DNA of 64,000 nt from Amylostereum areolatum. Taxonomy: Eukaryota; Basidiomycota; Agaricomycetes; Russulales; Stereaceae. The stretch is from contig SAXG01000023.1 in the NCBI GenBank assembly GCA_012932865.1, positions 313,559-377,558 on the forward strand, read 5' to 3'. The notes beneath the pieces were generated by a model, which had not been told where the DNA came from, ran no database searches, and saw only the letters and a list, made by a program, of their open reading frames with translations. Of this stretch, positions 27,901 through 37,552 are shown in pieces (positions within the stretch are counted from its first letter, which is position 1; each line of letters starts with the position of its first letter). The position numbers were made by a program, and so were the translations under genes.

Positions 27901-29002
27901 TGGCACGGCCGACATTCTCTTCGATAAGGTGTACCGACACTACGGCTTAGCAGACAAGATCATCTCGGATCGTGGACCCCAATTTGCTGGACAGGTGATG
28001 CGTACACTCAACGAGAAGCTCAGGATCAAGTCCGCCCTCAGCACAGCGTATCACCCACAGACAGACGGCCAAACCGAACGCAAGAACCAGAACCTCGAGC
28101 AGTTTCTGCGAGTCTTCTGCAACTACCGTCAAGACGACTGGGTGAAGTGGTTGCCCTTCTTCGAGTTTTCTCACAGCTCTCGCACCCATGCAGCTACTGG
28201 AAAGGCTCCCTTTGAAGTCCTCTACGGCTTCCTCCCGAAAATGTACCCATCCGTAAACCCGTCCTCAAAGGTCCCCGCAGTTGAAGAACGCCTCCGTCAA
28301 CTTGAAGAAGTCCGACAGGAGATCAAGGCCAGCCTTGCCCTCGCATCAGACTTGATGAAGCACTACAATGGCGACACGGTCAGCGAATCAACGCAGTTTG
28401 CCGTCGGAGACAAAGTATGGCTAGAAGGCAAAAACCTGAAGACGACGAGACCGAAAGCTAAGCTTGCTGCCAAACGATTTGGACCCTTCGAAATCATTGA
28501 CGTCATCAGCCCAGTCAACTACCGCTTGAAGCTGCCGAAGACGTGGCGAATCCATCCAGTCTTCCATGCCTCGCTGCTCACCGCGTACAAGGAGACAGCC
28601 GCTCACGGGCCAAATTATGAACAGCCGCCACCAGACCTCATCGACGACGAAGAAGAATACGACGTTGAAGACATTGTCGACTCTAAACCAACTCGTAACA
28701 AGAAAGGTATTCAGTACCTCGTCAAGTGGGCCGGCTATCCCGACTCCGAAAACACCTGGCTCCCGTGTTCGTCGCTCTCAAAGGTTACCGACATGATTGA
28801 CGCTTTCCACAAGCGCCATCCAAATGCGCCCCGCCCCGTGCGTTCCCTCGGCATCTCCTTTGACGATTTTCTCGCATCCACCCTTGCAGATGACATCGCG
28901 CTCCAGGCGAAAGCGCGTCTTAAAGGGGGGGTAATGTCACGGATCGCTCCATTTCTTTCTTCGTTTGCAGACCTTGTACACGCGACGCGTCACGGCACAT
29001 GA
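24905..29002 (+). CDS. Element B pol with chromodomain
   Basis: About 1363 residues counted from the frameshift; the first ATG in frame is at 24995. Protease DSGAEG (near 25139), RT YMDDIL (near 26463), RNase H DASDFATGGI (near 26910), integrase GHPG/CATCQSTK and DFIIELP, SDRGPQF, TDGQTERKNQ, chromodomain QYLVKWAGYPDSENTW (about 28700-28810). The frame runs through the purine tract and ends 68 nt inside the 3' LTR, so the last about 23 residues are LTR encoded. No lesions seen. Confidence 0.95.
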   Translation, partial: GFLKRPPVASSGGGKGLLVSPSNRFAVLSSMHTCEQSYPPCLYLSTVTKNRQTPSITLKVKLIGRVTKREIDADALLDSGAEGIILNRSFVERKKLTTRKLENPFPVRNVDGTENIMGWVRDTTTQRIRMYSQDSKAYHEEEAEFFITDIGDHDMILGTDWLDEHNPTIDWQRDRVDMLRCPPSCTLSKPPVTNLATKPRRPSLVQSQRKVEAGKTPRTPLVLDDPFPEPTYVSWTPVPTYVIPARRVKGVRVRTVHRSPLPARLFTEDDNERPMVFRDWEINGLRHAGILPETDGPNPDAVPIRAGFTKAQELAEHSKENARPQTFEDLVPPPYRDFAPVFDKKTSERLPDRRPWDHAIDMKDGFEPKPCKIYPLSPSEQIELDTFLDDHLKKGYIRPSKSPQASPFFFVKKKDGKLRPVQDYRELNKGTVKNEYPLPLISEIVDRLKGAKIFSKMDVRWGYNNVRIKEGDEWKAAFKTNRGLFEPTVMFFGLMNSPATFQAMMNELFKDLIDSGKVIIYMDDILVFTRTMDEHRAIVRQVLQRLQDNDLFLKPEKCVFEQDSVEYLGLIISHDKIAMDPVKVAGIQDWPIPRTVKDVQSFLGFGNFYRRFIKDFSKVARPLFDLTKKDCTWDWSADCQTAFDALKAVFTSSPVLVMPDPKKPYLVEVDASDFATGGILSQKGDDGHWHPVAYLSKALSEPERNYDIYDKELLAIIRALEAWRHYLEGAPDTVEIWTDHKNLEHFKTAQKLSRRQARWALFLTRFDFSLVHKPGISHRPDPMSRRPDHKDGVENDNKERVLLDPKYFQVRATRPGAVTSLGDVELRRRIRDCKTKDIEVVQALDAILRNGPRTLVKNLQEWNYEEGLVLFRGKVYVPADDELRRDIVKMYHESPLAGHPGRFKTYELVSREYWWPGMSVFVRDFVAGCATCQSTKTQSSRPHVDMIPNEVPDRPFGVISTDFIIELPDCEGYNAVNVVVDRLTKMVVTTPCTTKITSDGTADILFDKVYRHYGLADKIISDRGPQFAGQVMRTLNEKLRIKSALSTAYHPQTDGQTERKNQNLEQFLRVFCNYRQDDWVKWLPFFEFSHSSRTHAATGKAPFEVLYGFLPKMYPSVNPSSKVPAVEERLRQLEEVRQEIKASLALASDLMKHYNGDTVSESTQFAVGDKVWLEGKNLKTTRPKAKLAAKRFGPFEIIDVISPVNYRLKLPKTWRIHPVFHASLLTAYKETAAHGPNYEQPPPDLIDDEEEYDVEDIVDSKPTRNKKGIQYLVKWAGYPDSENTWLPCSSLSKVTDMIDAFHKRHPNAPRPVRSLGISFDDFLASTLADDIALQAKARLKGGVMSRIAPFLSSFADLVHATRHGT
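28921..28934 (+). promoter_or_regulatory. Polypurine tract, element B
   Basis: TAAAGGGGGGGTAA immediately before the 3' LTR: the expected plus-strand primer site. Confidence 0.75.
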
Positions 29003-29354
29003 CTTTCCTTCGCATCACATGCTCCAACGACGTCACTGCCCGGACTTCCGAACGGTGTTCCACATCCTTATCTATGACATCATTGCTCCGGACTCCCGCC
29101 CTCCTCCCCATGACTCCTTTCTTATTGTTCCCCCCGCTCGCACCACTATTGCATCGCATCACACCATCGTTCCCACTTGTATATAAGGACAGTATCCCTT
29201 TTCCCTTTTCCTCAGACTGTCCATCTCGTCATACGGTACTGTAGCGCACGTTGCACTACCCTAGACCCCGGCACTCTCGAATCTATTCTCTTCTCGCTCC
29301 TCCCATCATCGCGACTTAGGCGGTTCATCGGTCTCATAAACTGCGTTTCTGACA
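28935..29354 (+). repeat. 3' LTR of element B
   Basis: 420 bp, differing from the 5' LTR by 13 substitutions, all transitions. Immediately followed by element A pol sequence (GGTACGTGCC). Confidence 0.92.
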
Positions 29355-29381
29355 GGTACGTGCCTCACTACCAGTAAAACA

Positions 29382-32300
29382 ATGATCGTCCAAGGAAAAG
29401 ACGAACACTCTCTACAATCATTCGAAGAACAGAAGATCAACCATCACGCAACAATAGAAGAACAAGAAGACCCCGAATCCAACTCCGATCTCGCCGATAT
29501 CAGGATAGTCAGAACGTTCCATGGAAAAACTGACGTAGAAACGATGCCGATTGCAAAAGAAGCAAACGAACCCGGTATTTGGATAACAGCAAGAGCAACC
29601 AAGGCACAAGAACTCGCAGAAAGAGCGGCCATAGGAGAGAAGAAGAAGACACTCGACGAGATGATTCCGTCTAGTTACAAACAGTATCAGAGAGTATTCG
29701 AAAAGAAAGCGTCGGAACGCTTCCCAATCAGCAGACCCTGGGATCACGCGATAGACCTGACTGAAGGATGGAAACCTCGAAATTGCAAAGTGTACCCAAT
29801 GACGGTACCAGAACGGAAGGAATTGGACACATTCATAGACGAACATCTAAGAAAAGGGTACATCCGAGAATCAAAATCAGAGATATCATCGCCCTTCTTC
29901 TTTATCAAGAAGAAAGATGGATCTCTTCGACCAGTACAGGACTATCGCTATCTTAACTCGATCACGGTCAAAAATGAATACCCGATACCACTCATCTCAG
30001 ATCTCATCGACAAATTAAAAGGCGCTAAGATCTTCTCAAAGCTCGATCTCCGATGGGGATACAACAATGTTCGGATCAAAGAAGGAGATCAATGGAAAGC
30101 TGCGTTCAAAACAAACAGAGGCCTTTTCGAACCAATGGTAATGTTCTTCGGACTAACCAACTCACCCGCAACATTCCAAGCAATGATGAACGCACTGTTC
30201 AAAGAATTAATAGACACCGGAAAAGTAGTGGTCTATATGGATGACATACTGATATTCACAGAAACACTCGACGAACATAGAAAACTGATGAAAGAAGCCC
30301 TCCAAATTCTAGAACGGAACGATCTATTCCTCAAACCAGAGAAGTGCTTCTTCGAACAACCATCGATCGAATACCTAGGCGTGATAATCACGCACAACAA
30401 GGTACAGATGGATCCGGTCAAAGTCCAAGGACTAGCCGAATGGCCTACACCGAGGAAAGTGAAAGAAGTCCAATCATTCCTCGGATTTGGAAATTTCTAT
30501 CGACGCTTCATCAAAGACTATTCCAAGATCGCCAGACCCCTATTCCAGCTCACAAAGAAAGACCACGAATGGAACTGGACGGCCGAATGTGAACGTACCT
30601 TCGAAAGACTGAAACGAGAATTCACATCGTCCCCAATCTTAATCATGCCCGATGAAAACAAACCATTCCGCATAGAGAGTGACGCCTCCGATTTTGCGTA
30701 CGGAGCCATCCTATCGCAGCCAGATGAAATCGAAAGATGGCATCCGGTCGCATACCTATCCAAATCACTATCTCCCGCGGAACAAAATTACGAGATATAC
30801 GACAAAGAACTCTTAGGAGTAGTGAAAGCCTTAGAACACTGGCGACACTATCTAGAAGGAGCGAACCACAAAGTCGAAATCTGGACAGATCATAAAAATC
30901 TAGAATATTTCACAACAGCCCAGAAACTCAATCGACGACAAGCACGATGGAGCTTGTATCTGTCCCGTTTCGACTACACCTTGGTGCACAAACCAGGAAG
31001 TACAAACAAGGCAGATGGACTTTCTAGAAGACCAGATCATAAGGAAGATATTCCAGACAACGACGACCGCATCCTGCTTCACCCTTCGGTTTTCAGAGCT
31101 AGAGCCACCGGAAGAGGAACAGTCGAAGCAGTCGGAGACAAGGAACTCCTCAAAGAACTAAGGAACTTCTCACACCTAGATGATGAAGTTTGGACGGCGT
31201 TAGATACGATCAAAAGATCGGGACCACGCACCCTCGCAAAAGGAATCGAAGACTGGAACTTCGAAAACGATCTGATCATCAGAAAAGGAAAAATCTATGT
31301 ACCACAGAATCTCGAACTCAGGCGCATGATCCTAAAATCGCATCATGATCTAGAAACGATTGGACATCCAGGCGAAATGAAAACTCTAGAACTAGTACAA
31401 AGAAACTTTTGGTGGCCAAAGATGATTTCCTTCGTAAAAGATTATGTTCAAGGATGTCCCATATGCCAGTCAACGAAGAATGTCACGCATCCAGCGAAAC
31501 ACCCATTACAACCTACGGAAATACCAGAACGACCATGGGAAACAATCACATCAGATTTCATTACAGATCTTCCGATCTCCAACGGATTCGATTCGATCAA
31601 CGTAGTCGTCGATAGGTTCACCAAAACCGCAGTATTCACACCGTGCCTAAAGACGATCAACGCAGAAGAAACAGCCGACCTTCTGATCGACAACGTCTAT
31701 AGACGATTTGGACTATGGAAAAGAATGATATCGGACCGAGGTCCTCAATTCGCATCCAAAGTATTCCAATCCATATGCGAAAGCCTCGGAGTTATTTCAT
31801 CACTCAGTACAGCGTATCATCCCCAAACAGATGGCGAAACAGAAAGAGTGAATCAAGAGTTGGAACAATATCTTCGAGCATTCTGCAACGGAGATCAAAC
31901 GAATTGGGCGAAACTCCTACCAAAAGCAGAATTTGCACACAACATAAGGCAACATTCAGCTACGAAAGCTTCCCCATTCGAACTCCTACACGGGTATCAA
32001 CCGGTTTTCAATCCGGCAATACCAACCGATCCGCGAATACCAACGGCCGAAGAAAGAATAAAAAACTTTAAGGACGCATGGGACAACGCGGAAGCAAGTC
32101 TGGAAATAGCTGCTAAATTAATGAAAATGCAGCATGATCAAACATTCACGCTAAGAGATCAACTCAAACAAGGCGATCAAGTATGGTTAGACGGAAAAAA
32201 CCTTAACACGGTATACCCGAAAACCAAGCTAGCACCGAAACGATTCGGCCCATTCAAAATCGAAAAAGTTATAGGACCGGTAACCTACCGCCTAGAACTA

Positions 32301-32726
32301 CCGACGAAGTGGAAAATACATCCAGTATTCCATGCAGCATTGTTGATTCCATTCAAAGAAACAGAACAATACGGCAAAGCTTACGAAAGACCACCTCCAG
32401 AACTAGTAAACGATGAAGAACTCTACGAACTAGAAACGATAGTAGCCTCAAAATTAGACAAACGATATTCAGAACCGCTACATTACTTCGTGAAATGGAA
32501 AGGATACCCAGACTCCGGTAACACATGGGAACCAGCATCTAATCTAGAAGGATCAAAAGATGCGATCGCAGAGTTCCATCGGAATAACCCCAAGGCACCG
32601 AAGTTGCCACCACAGCCAATCAAAGATACCAACACAGAAACCACTGATCGCGACGAAACCGACGCAACGCAGCGAGAACGAAGACCAACAAGACGAAAGA
32701 AACGCAAGACGAGAATGAGACATTAG
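29382..32726 (+). pseudogene. Element A pol lacking the protease
   Basis: 1114 codons from an internal Met. Equivalent to residues 182-1295 of the intact pol; I see one residue difference (CPICQ here, CPVCQ on the left). RT, RNase H, integrase and chromodomain are intact, but no promoter, gag or protease precedes them, so it is dead as an autonomous unit. Confidence 0.9.
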
Positions 32727-32808
32727 TGAGACTCAACAGCATTCAGGCGAATGCACTGCCAACAAAGGGGGGATAAAAACCCTACGGGTTCAACAAGACA
32801 GATCACCA

Positions 32809-33063
32809 ATGTCCACCACCCCGAACGCAACCAACATCTCCTCTACCAATCAAACCGTCTCACCCAACAATGTCGACCGCATCCGTCTCGTCTGCAACAA
32901 AGCGCACCACTCTCAACAGGAACGCGCCCTCTGCGGAGACTGCTTCATCGCTCGATCGGCAGCAGTCTTCGCAATTAAGTCAGTACCTCCTCCGTCTAGG
33001 TCAGGACCAGACGGAAGAACAGGGGGTAAGCCGATTGGAAGCACACAGAAGGACCCTAACTGA
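32809..33063 (+). CDS. Element A ORF2b, right copy
   Basis: 84 codons with the C-X3-HH-X8-C-X2-C loop; same as 3606-3860. Confidence 0.35.
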   Translation: MSTTPNATNISSTNQTVSPNNVDRIRLVCNKAHHSQQERALCGDCFIARSAAVFAIKSVPPPSRSGPDGRTGGKPIGSTQKDPN

Positions 33064-34654
33064 AGCACCCGGATTCCTCACAGGTGCCAACGCAATCCCC
33101 GTCGTCCGGAACGACGAAGGTCCCAACACCCGATTCCCCGATACTCGAGAATCAAATAGCCCACATGATAGCCGGAGTAGCGATCGAGCAGGCCAGGCAG
33201 CGGATCGACGACCTCAGGAGGGAGTCGGCCGACGTCCAGGGCATCCTGGAAGACCACAACAAGATGCTCGACGAAGAACTCCATCAGCTGGACTTGAGGT
33301 ACATGACGCTCTCGACCGAAATGGAGGAACGAGAGGTCAAACTCCTTCGACGATTCAGGAAGCTAACGCAGCGGCTTTACTCAACGTCGCAGAACTCCGG
33401 AGATTCCTTACCGAAGTCGGACTCAGAGTTAACTGGCTTAACTGGGAAAGACACACCTTCCGCGCCGCCTACGAAGGAGAAATCCTCCGAAGACGACTGG
33501 AAACTACTGGAGTTCCCCATATGTCTTCGAAAGAAGGCCCCGACATCGACCTTATCTTCCATGGACATCACATCTCCCCGGGCTACACTGTTCGACCCGA
33601 TCCCATCGCATCCGCCCTCACCAGACCCCCGTTCCTTCCTAACGCCCCTCCACGACCCGTCACCGCCCCTACGCCACCAGGATCCTTACCCATCCCCGGC
33701 ATCACCCAGCTTAACCCCGTCCAGCCTCCCGTCGTTAGAAACGGATTACCCGAAGAGCAGTTCAGACAGCCTCTGCCAAGAGAGCTATCGGGACAGTCTC
33801 TGGTCCTTCCAGAGCCCGGACAATCGACCGGACGACCGGCCAGCAATCCGCGACCGGTACCTAGGACACCTCCTCAGCTGCCCGCCGTGCATAGAACGCC
33901 AACTCCATTCCCACTATCTGCTAGCGACACTCCCATGCCTTGGCACGGAAACCACGCCCCTTATCCCTCATTCCCACGCCCGCACCCCGACTACGCTCGA
34001 AATCCCGTCGCCCAGGATCCCCGAGTCACCGCACAGCGACGTAAACATGATTCTACCGAGCCCAACGGAAGACCAGTCAAGCGGATCAGAGAGTTCAGAC
34101 TCCCCGATGCATCGGGTGAGGAAGAACTTCAAAGAACTCAAGAAGATAGTCGATCGGATGATGGAGGAGCGCGCTCGCAGGAGACAGGAACTCAACCTAA
34201 CGGACGAGTCGGACAGTTCAGCGGACGAATCGGACAGCTCGACGGACAGATCGGAGAAGGACGACAAGACGAAGGAAGTAGCCGAGAATCCCTCGGACCC
34301 ATGGAGCAACGAGCCGACCACGTGGATGCAGGAAGAGTGGGACGCAATTCCCTCGAAGCCGCGGAAACGCTGCTGGAAATGCGGCAAGCGAGGCCATCTC
34401 CGCCGAGATTGCCCCCGTCGCAAGAACGCTCCCCCTCACTTCCCCCAATCTCGGTCCTACCATCCCCTTCGACCACAGACTCTTCCCCCTCACCCTCGCC
34501 TGGACCGTCCGGATACCAGTTACGGTCCAGGAACACTGATGTCCCACCCCCACCTCCGACGTACCGACGCTACCGCCCACGCCCACCGACAGCTCCTGGG
34601 ATTCCTCACGCGACGCGAGAGCCTGACGCACGAAGCCGCCCAGCACGCCACTGA
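32870..34654 (+). CDS. Element A ORF4, right copy (overlapping frame)
   Basis: 594 codons from an ATG, overlapping ORF3 by about 1.5 kb. The C-terminal end differs from the left copy because of the one-base indel near 34500. It includes the compact ELRRFLTEVGLRVNWLNW segment and a Pro-rich tail. Confidence 0.4.
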   Translation: MSTASVSSATKRTTLNRNAPSAETASSLDRQQSSQLSQYLLRLGQDQTEEQGVSRLEAHRRTLTEAPGFLTGANAIPVVRNDEGPNTRFPDTRESNSPHDSRSSDRAGQAADRRPQEGVGRRPGHPGRPQQDARRRTPSAGLEVHDALDRNGGTRGQTPSTIQEANAAALLNVAELRRFLTEVGLRVNWLNWERHTFRAAYEGEILRRRLETTGVPHMSSKEGPDIDLIFHGHHISPGYTVRPDPIASALTRPPFLPNAPPRPVTAPTPPGSLPIPGITQLNPVQPPVVRNGLPEEQFRQPLPRELSGQSLVLPEPGQSTGRPASNPRPVPRTPPQLPAVHRTPTPFPLSASDTPMPWHGNHAPYPSFPRPHPDYARNPVAQDPRVTAQRRKHDSTEPNGRPVKRIREFRLPDASGEEELQRTQEDSRSDDGGARSQETGTQPNGRVGQFSGRIGQLDGQIGEGRQDEGSSRESLGPMEQRADHVDAGRVGRNSLEAAETLLEMRQARPSPPRLPPSQERSPSLPPISVLPSPSTTDSSPSPSPGPSGYQLRSRNTDVPPPPPTYRRYRPRPPTAPGIPHATREPDARSRPARH

Positions 34655-34814
34655 ACAGTGGTTGTACTGGGAGGACGCCATGCTCCGCACTCAGCAAGAA
34701 ACCCCCTCGCGCTTCAATCACTCTTGGCGTGTCGACGATCTCTTCTGGAAGAAAGAAGATTGGGACTTGCAGGAAGCGGAGGAGTCGAAGGTTCACTGGC
34801 CGGAGCCCTGGTAA
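33084..34814 (+). CDS. Element A ORF3, right copy, zinc-knuckle protein
   Basis: 576 residues: coiled coil near 20-95, Ser/Pro-rich middle, acidic stretch, knuckle CWKCGKRGHLRRDCP near 445 and a C-terminal Trp/Glu-rich tail (WLYWEDAML, DLFWKKEDWDLQ). This C-terminal tail is lost from the frame in the left copy by a one-base insertion, so this version is probably the original. The first codon is not ATG; a start by frameshift, splicing or reinitiation from ORF2b/ORF4 is possible. Confidence 0.6.
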   Translation: MPTQSPSSGTTKVPTPDSPILENQIAHMIAGVAIEQARQRIDDLRRESADVQGILEDHNKMLDEELHQLDLRYMTLSTEMEEREVKLLRRFRKLTQRLYSTSQNSGDSLPKSDSELTGLTGKDTPSAPPTKEKSSEDDWKLLEFPICLRKKAPTSTLSSMDITSPRATLFDPIPSHPPSPDPRSFLTPLHDPSPPLRHQDPYPSPASPSLTPSSLPSLETDYPKSSSDSLCQESYRDSLWSFQSPDNRPDDRPAIRDRYLGHLLSCPPCIERQLHSHYLLATLPCLGTETTPLIPHSHARTPTTLEIPSPRIPESPHSDVNMILPSPTEDQSSGSESSDSPMHRVRKNFKELKKIVDRMMEERARRRQELNLTDESDSSADESDSSTDRSEKDDKTKEVAENPSDPWSNEPTTWMQEEWDAIPSKPRKRCWKCGKRGHLRRDCPRRKNAPPHFPQSRSYHPLRPQTLPPHPRLDRPDTSYGPGTLMSHPHLRRTDATAHAHRQLLGFLTRRESLTHEAAQHATEQWLYWEDAMLRTQQETPSRFNHSWRVDDLFWKKEDWDLQEAEESKVHWPEPW

Positions 34815-35056
34815 GCGTGCGGACAGAATTTACCCATCATCATGCACTCGGACTTTCTCTCTCCCCCTATCACTACGCTCTTGCATCTATCGTCACGATA
34901 CTTCTCGGACTGATCATGGACTGCGCCCTCATCCGCACGCATATTTTCCTCGGACTTCTCTACTATACCGGTTTCTATCGCTATGAGGAAGGCGAGACGC
35001 TTGATATTCTCTCCGCGACGCGCTGGACGCGTCGCCTGCTTACGACTCAGTTTTGA
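34658..35056 (+). CDS. Element A ORF5 region, right copy, altered N terminus
   Basis: 132 codons. The last about 62 residues equal the hydrophobic ORF5 of the left copy (ALASIVTILLGLIM). An indel near 34855 moves the original ATG out of frame, so the long N-terminal part here is read from another frame and is probably not native. Confidence 0.35.
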   Translation: MVVLGGRHAPHSARNPLALQSLLACRRSLLEERRLGLAGSGGVEGSLAGALVSVRTEFTHHHALGLSLSPYHYALASIVTILLGLIMDCALIRTHIFLGLLYYTGFYRYEEGETLDILSATRWTRRLLTTQF

Positions 35057-35202
35057 TTATGTACGAATCATCGCTTACGATTGCTGGCAATGATTACATC
35101 ATTGCCCCTCCGCATCGTAAGGATAAAAGGGAAAGCTACAAAGACCACAACACCCTCAGACATCGTCTAAACAAACCCACTCGCACCACCCACACCAACC
35201 AA

Positions 35203-35586
35203 ATGTCTTCCACCCTCACCTCCTCATCGCGCAACCTCTCCACCACCGACCACACTCCCCCTACCACTCCTCCTCCCTCACCCGTCCCTTCGCGCACTCC
35301 CACGCCAGACCCACAAGACGAAGAACTTCTTCGTCATCTCAAACGAGTCACGGAACTCCTAAGCCGTCCGGACGTCGCTCGCGCCATGAAGAGGCCGAGG
35401 AGCCTAGACGAAGAAGCCATGCAGGAGTCGAAGGGAAGATGCGGCATCAAGGGACTCTTCCGAAAACGCGGGCCTCGGTTCAAGAGCCCGGATCACGCGA
35501 CGACGACGAGGGTAGGGCATCGGTTAGGGTCTCCCACGATGGATGGGGAGGACGTAAAGGTAGTAGAGGCGTTGTTAAAGCGGTAG
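35203..35586 (+). CDS. Element A ORF6, right copy
   Basis: Same as the 1081-1464 frame: Ser/Thr/Pro-rich N terminus, LLRHLKRVTELLS, basic C terminus. Open upstream to 35053. Confidence 0.45.
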   Translation: MSSTLTSSSRNLSTTDHTPPTTPPPSPVPSRTPTPDPQDEELLRHLKRVTELLSRPDVARAMKRPRSLDEEAMQESKGRCGIKGLFRKRGPRFKSPDHATTTRVGHRLGSPTMDGEDVKVVEALLKR

Positions 35587-35657
35587 AATAGAATTCTATC
35601 GCTCGATTCCGGATAAGGATAAAAGGAGTGAACATCAAAACATGAGGACTCAGAAGC

Positions 35658-36029
35658 GTGATGCAGCCCACTCAATCACCCAATCTCGTGATTTCCAATA
35701 CGCCCACTCCACGTTGGCTCATCCCTGTCATCGGCGTCATCGTAGGACTCACAATCCTCACCTTCCTCGCATCAACTATATTCCTTCTCCAATGGCAAAG
35801 AGCGAACGATCAACAACACGTTCAAGACATTCCTCTAGAACCACTTCGATTCAGGAATCTACGGGACGTAGATTCTAGAGAGGGGGATAGTGTTACGACT
35901 TGCCCAAGGTACTTCATTTTCCACTTCCTTACTAGGAAGGACGTCGCTAAACGACGGATTACGACCGTGCCCCAGTTCGTAACCGTCTCAACGACGCTGC
36001 CACAGATCGTCACCGTCTCAACGGCATAG
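35658..36029 (+). CDS. Element A ORF7, right copy, single-pass membrane protein
   Basis: 123 codons, same as 638-1009. Hydrophobic segment near residues 19-46; the C-terminal part is encoded by the LTR. Confidence 0.5.
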   Translation: MMQPTQSPNLVISNTPTPRWLIPVIGVIVGLTILTFLASTIFLLQWQRANDQQHVQDIPLEPLRFRNLRDVDSREGDSVTTCPRYFIFHFLTRKDVAKRRITTVPQFVTVSTTLPQIVTVSTA

Positions 36030-36428
36030 CCTCGACGGTGCCACAGATCGTCACCGTCCCAACGGCATAGCCTCGACAGTGCCACAGCTCGTCTCTGTAG
36101 ATACTTGATGCAACGGTCGCCGAATGTACATATATTTACTCGACCTCCTTTCCTATAAAAGGAGGCTCAACGAGCGAGCTATTCCTCAGCTCGTTCTCTT
36201 TGTAAATACAGGACTGTTCTTAATAGAACCTCCTCTTAAAGCACTAAAGAGAATCCTAAGCCAACTAAGTTGATAGACTCGCCTAAGTCTTCCGCGAAGA
36301 CTTACTGCTTCGTCTATCGACCTTTACCTTCGTATAACCGAGACGTCTGGATCACCTGATCCCACCTCTCACGCGTAAGAGTACTGTAGCCTGAGCCGCT
36401 TGTCACGTGATAAGGACCGTCCTTAACA
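35891..36428 (+). repeat. 3' LTR of element A, right copy
   Basis: 538 bp, preceded by a purine tract (AGAGAGGGGGATAG, 35877-35890). TATAAAA at 36154-36160; start-equivalent 36188. Flanked on the right by ATATC. Confidence 0.93.
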
Positions 36429-37552
36429 ATATCTGCAATGCGCCCACATCCTTCCGAGGCATCGGCACCAAAGCTGGGGGACAAATTTCCTACAAAGAAG
36501 ACCTCAACGTGAGTGATTTATTGGTGTAAGAAGGGTGGAAACACACCGGATGTATCATGTCACTGGCTCACTGGCTCGCCGGGAGCCCATTCACCCAATG
36601 TGTGACACATCGAACAAGACACAGCACACATTTACAAGGAACTTCGCGACGGACCGAAGCCCTTCACTGCATTGTGGAACAGATTCCGAGCGAGGTCAAA
36701 TGGCGGCATGTCGTGGAGGCTCATCCTCGTCGTGGAGAGGACGACCGGGGACGACGACTAGTAGCACGTCGGTTGTTCGATTCGGGACTTTGCGTGGACG
36801 AGCTGGATCCTGGGAGTGGAAGGCGGAAATGAGGGAGGGAGAAAGGTGCCGTGCCATCGACTAGAAGGAAGGGAGGGATGGTGGTAGAGCTGGTGGAAGG
36901 ACACGAAGACCTACGAAGACGCTAAGTCGAAGTGCGAAGTTGCGCAATGCTCGAGGACTTACATAAGCCTACGAGTCGACGACCTTTCCGTTTGTTCTCA
37001 CGAAGTTGTTTGCATAGGAAGACCTCGTTGGATTGAGAATCTGAGAAAGGCGAAATTTGAAGAGCTTCAATCATCTTCAGTTTCCTTACATTGCCGTTGA
37101 CTTTAGCAACCGTTTAATATGCTTCCCCTCGCGCGTAAGTAGGTGACTCATAGCGTGATCTCACTGGACTTCGAGGAGGGTCGAAATCCTTCATTTTTGG
37201 CACTCCTTGGTCTTGGCATCCAAAAGCCTTCCGCCGCGTCTCAAATCCTTCGCACCGATTCTCACTGGGCTTCAAGTCTCCAAGTCATTGTCAGTTATCA
37301 TGGTTTACTTTTGTCATAGACTTCCCAAATCAACGGCAGTGAGACTGGGAAACCTTACGCATGTGTCCTCAGGCATCACACATCGTAATTATATCGCATT
37401 TCTGATGATTTTACCTCCCCTGAAGAGAGGGAAGGAGGAGGTCGGTGCGGGGAGGGCGAGGGTCACATGTTCCGAGATCACATGTTTGTAACGCTTTTAT
37501 CACGCTGTGACAGCACGTCAGGACTCGGAATCCACGACGAACTGCCCCAGAC
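36429..37552. other. No gene recognised
   Basis: Only short, unrelated frames. 37507-37552 matches the dispersed repeat near 17122-17160. Confidence 0.45.

Larger units (their letters stand above)
22261..29354 (+). mobile_element. Full-length chromovirus B, right copy
   Basis: 7.1-kb element: 420-bp LTRs at both ends, PBS 22683-22692, ORF0, gag, frameshift, pol with chromodomain, purine tract and 3' LTR. Flanks CCCGC and GGTAC do not match. The 3' flank is the middle of element A pol (equivalent to 7314-7310), but the upstream half of A is absent on the 5' side. The two LTRs differ by 13 transitions, while internal sequence equals the left copy. Confidence 0.93.
29355..36428 (+). mobile_element. 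Chromovirus A, right copy, 5'-truncated
   Basis: Near-identical to 239-7314 in inverse orientation. It lacks the 5' LTR, PBS, gag and protease and retains most of pol, all post-pol ORFs, purine tract and 3' LTR. The break coincides with the end of the element B 3' LTR. Confidence 0.93.
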
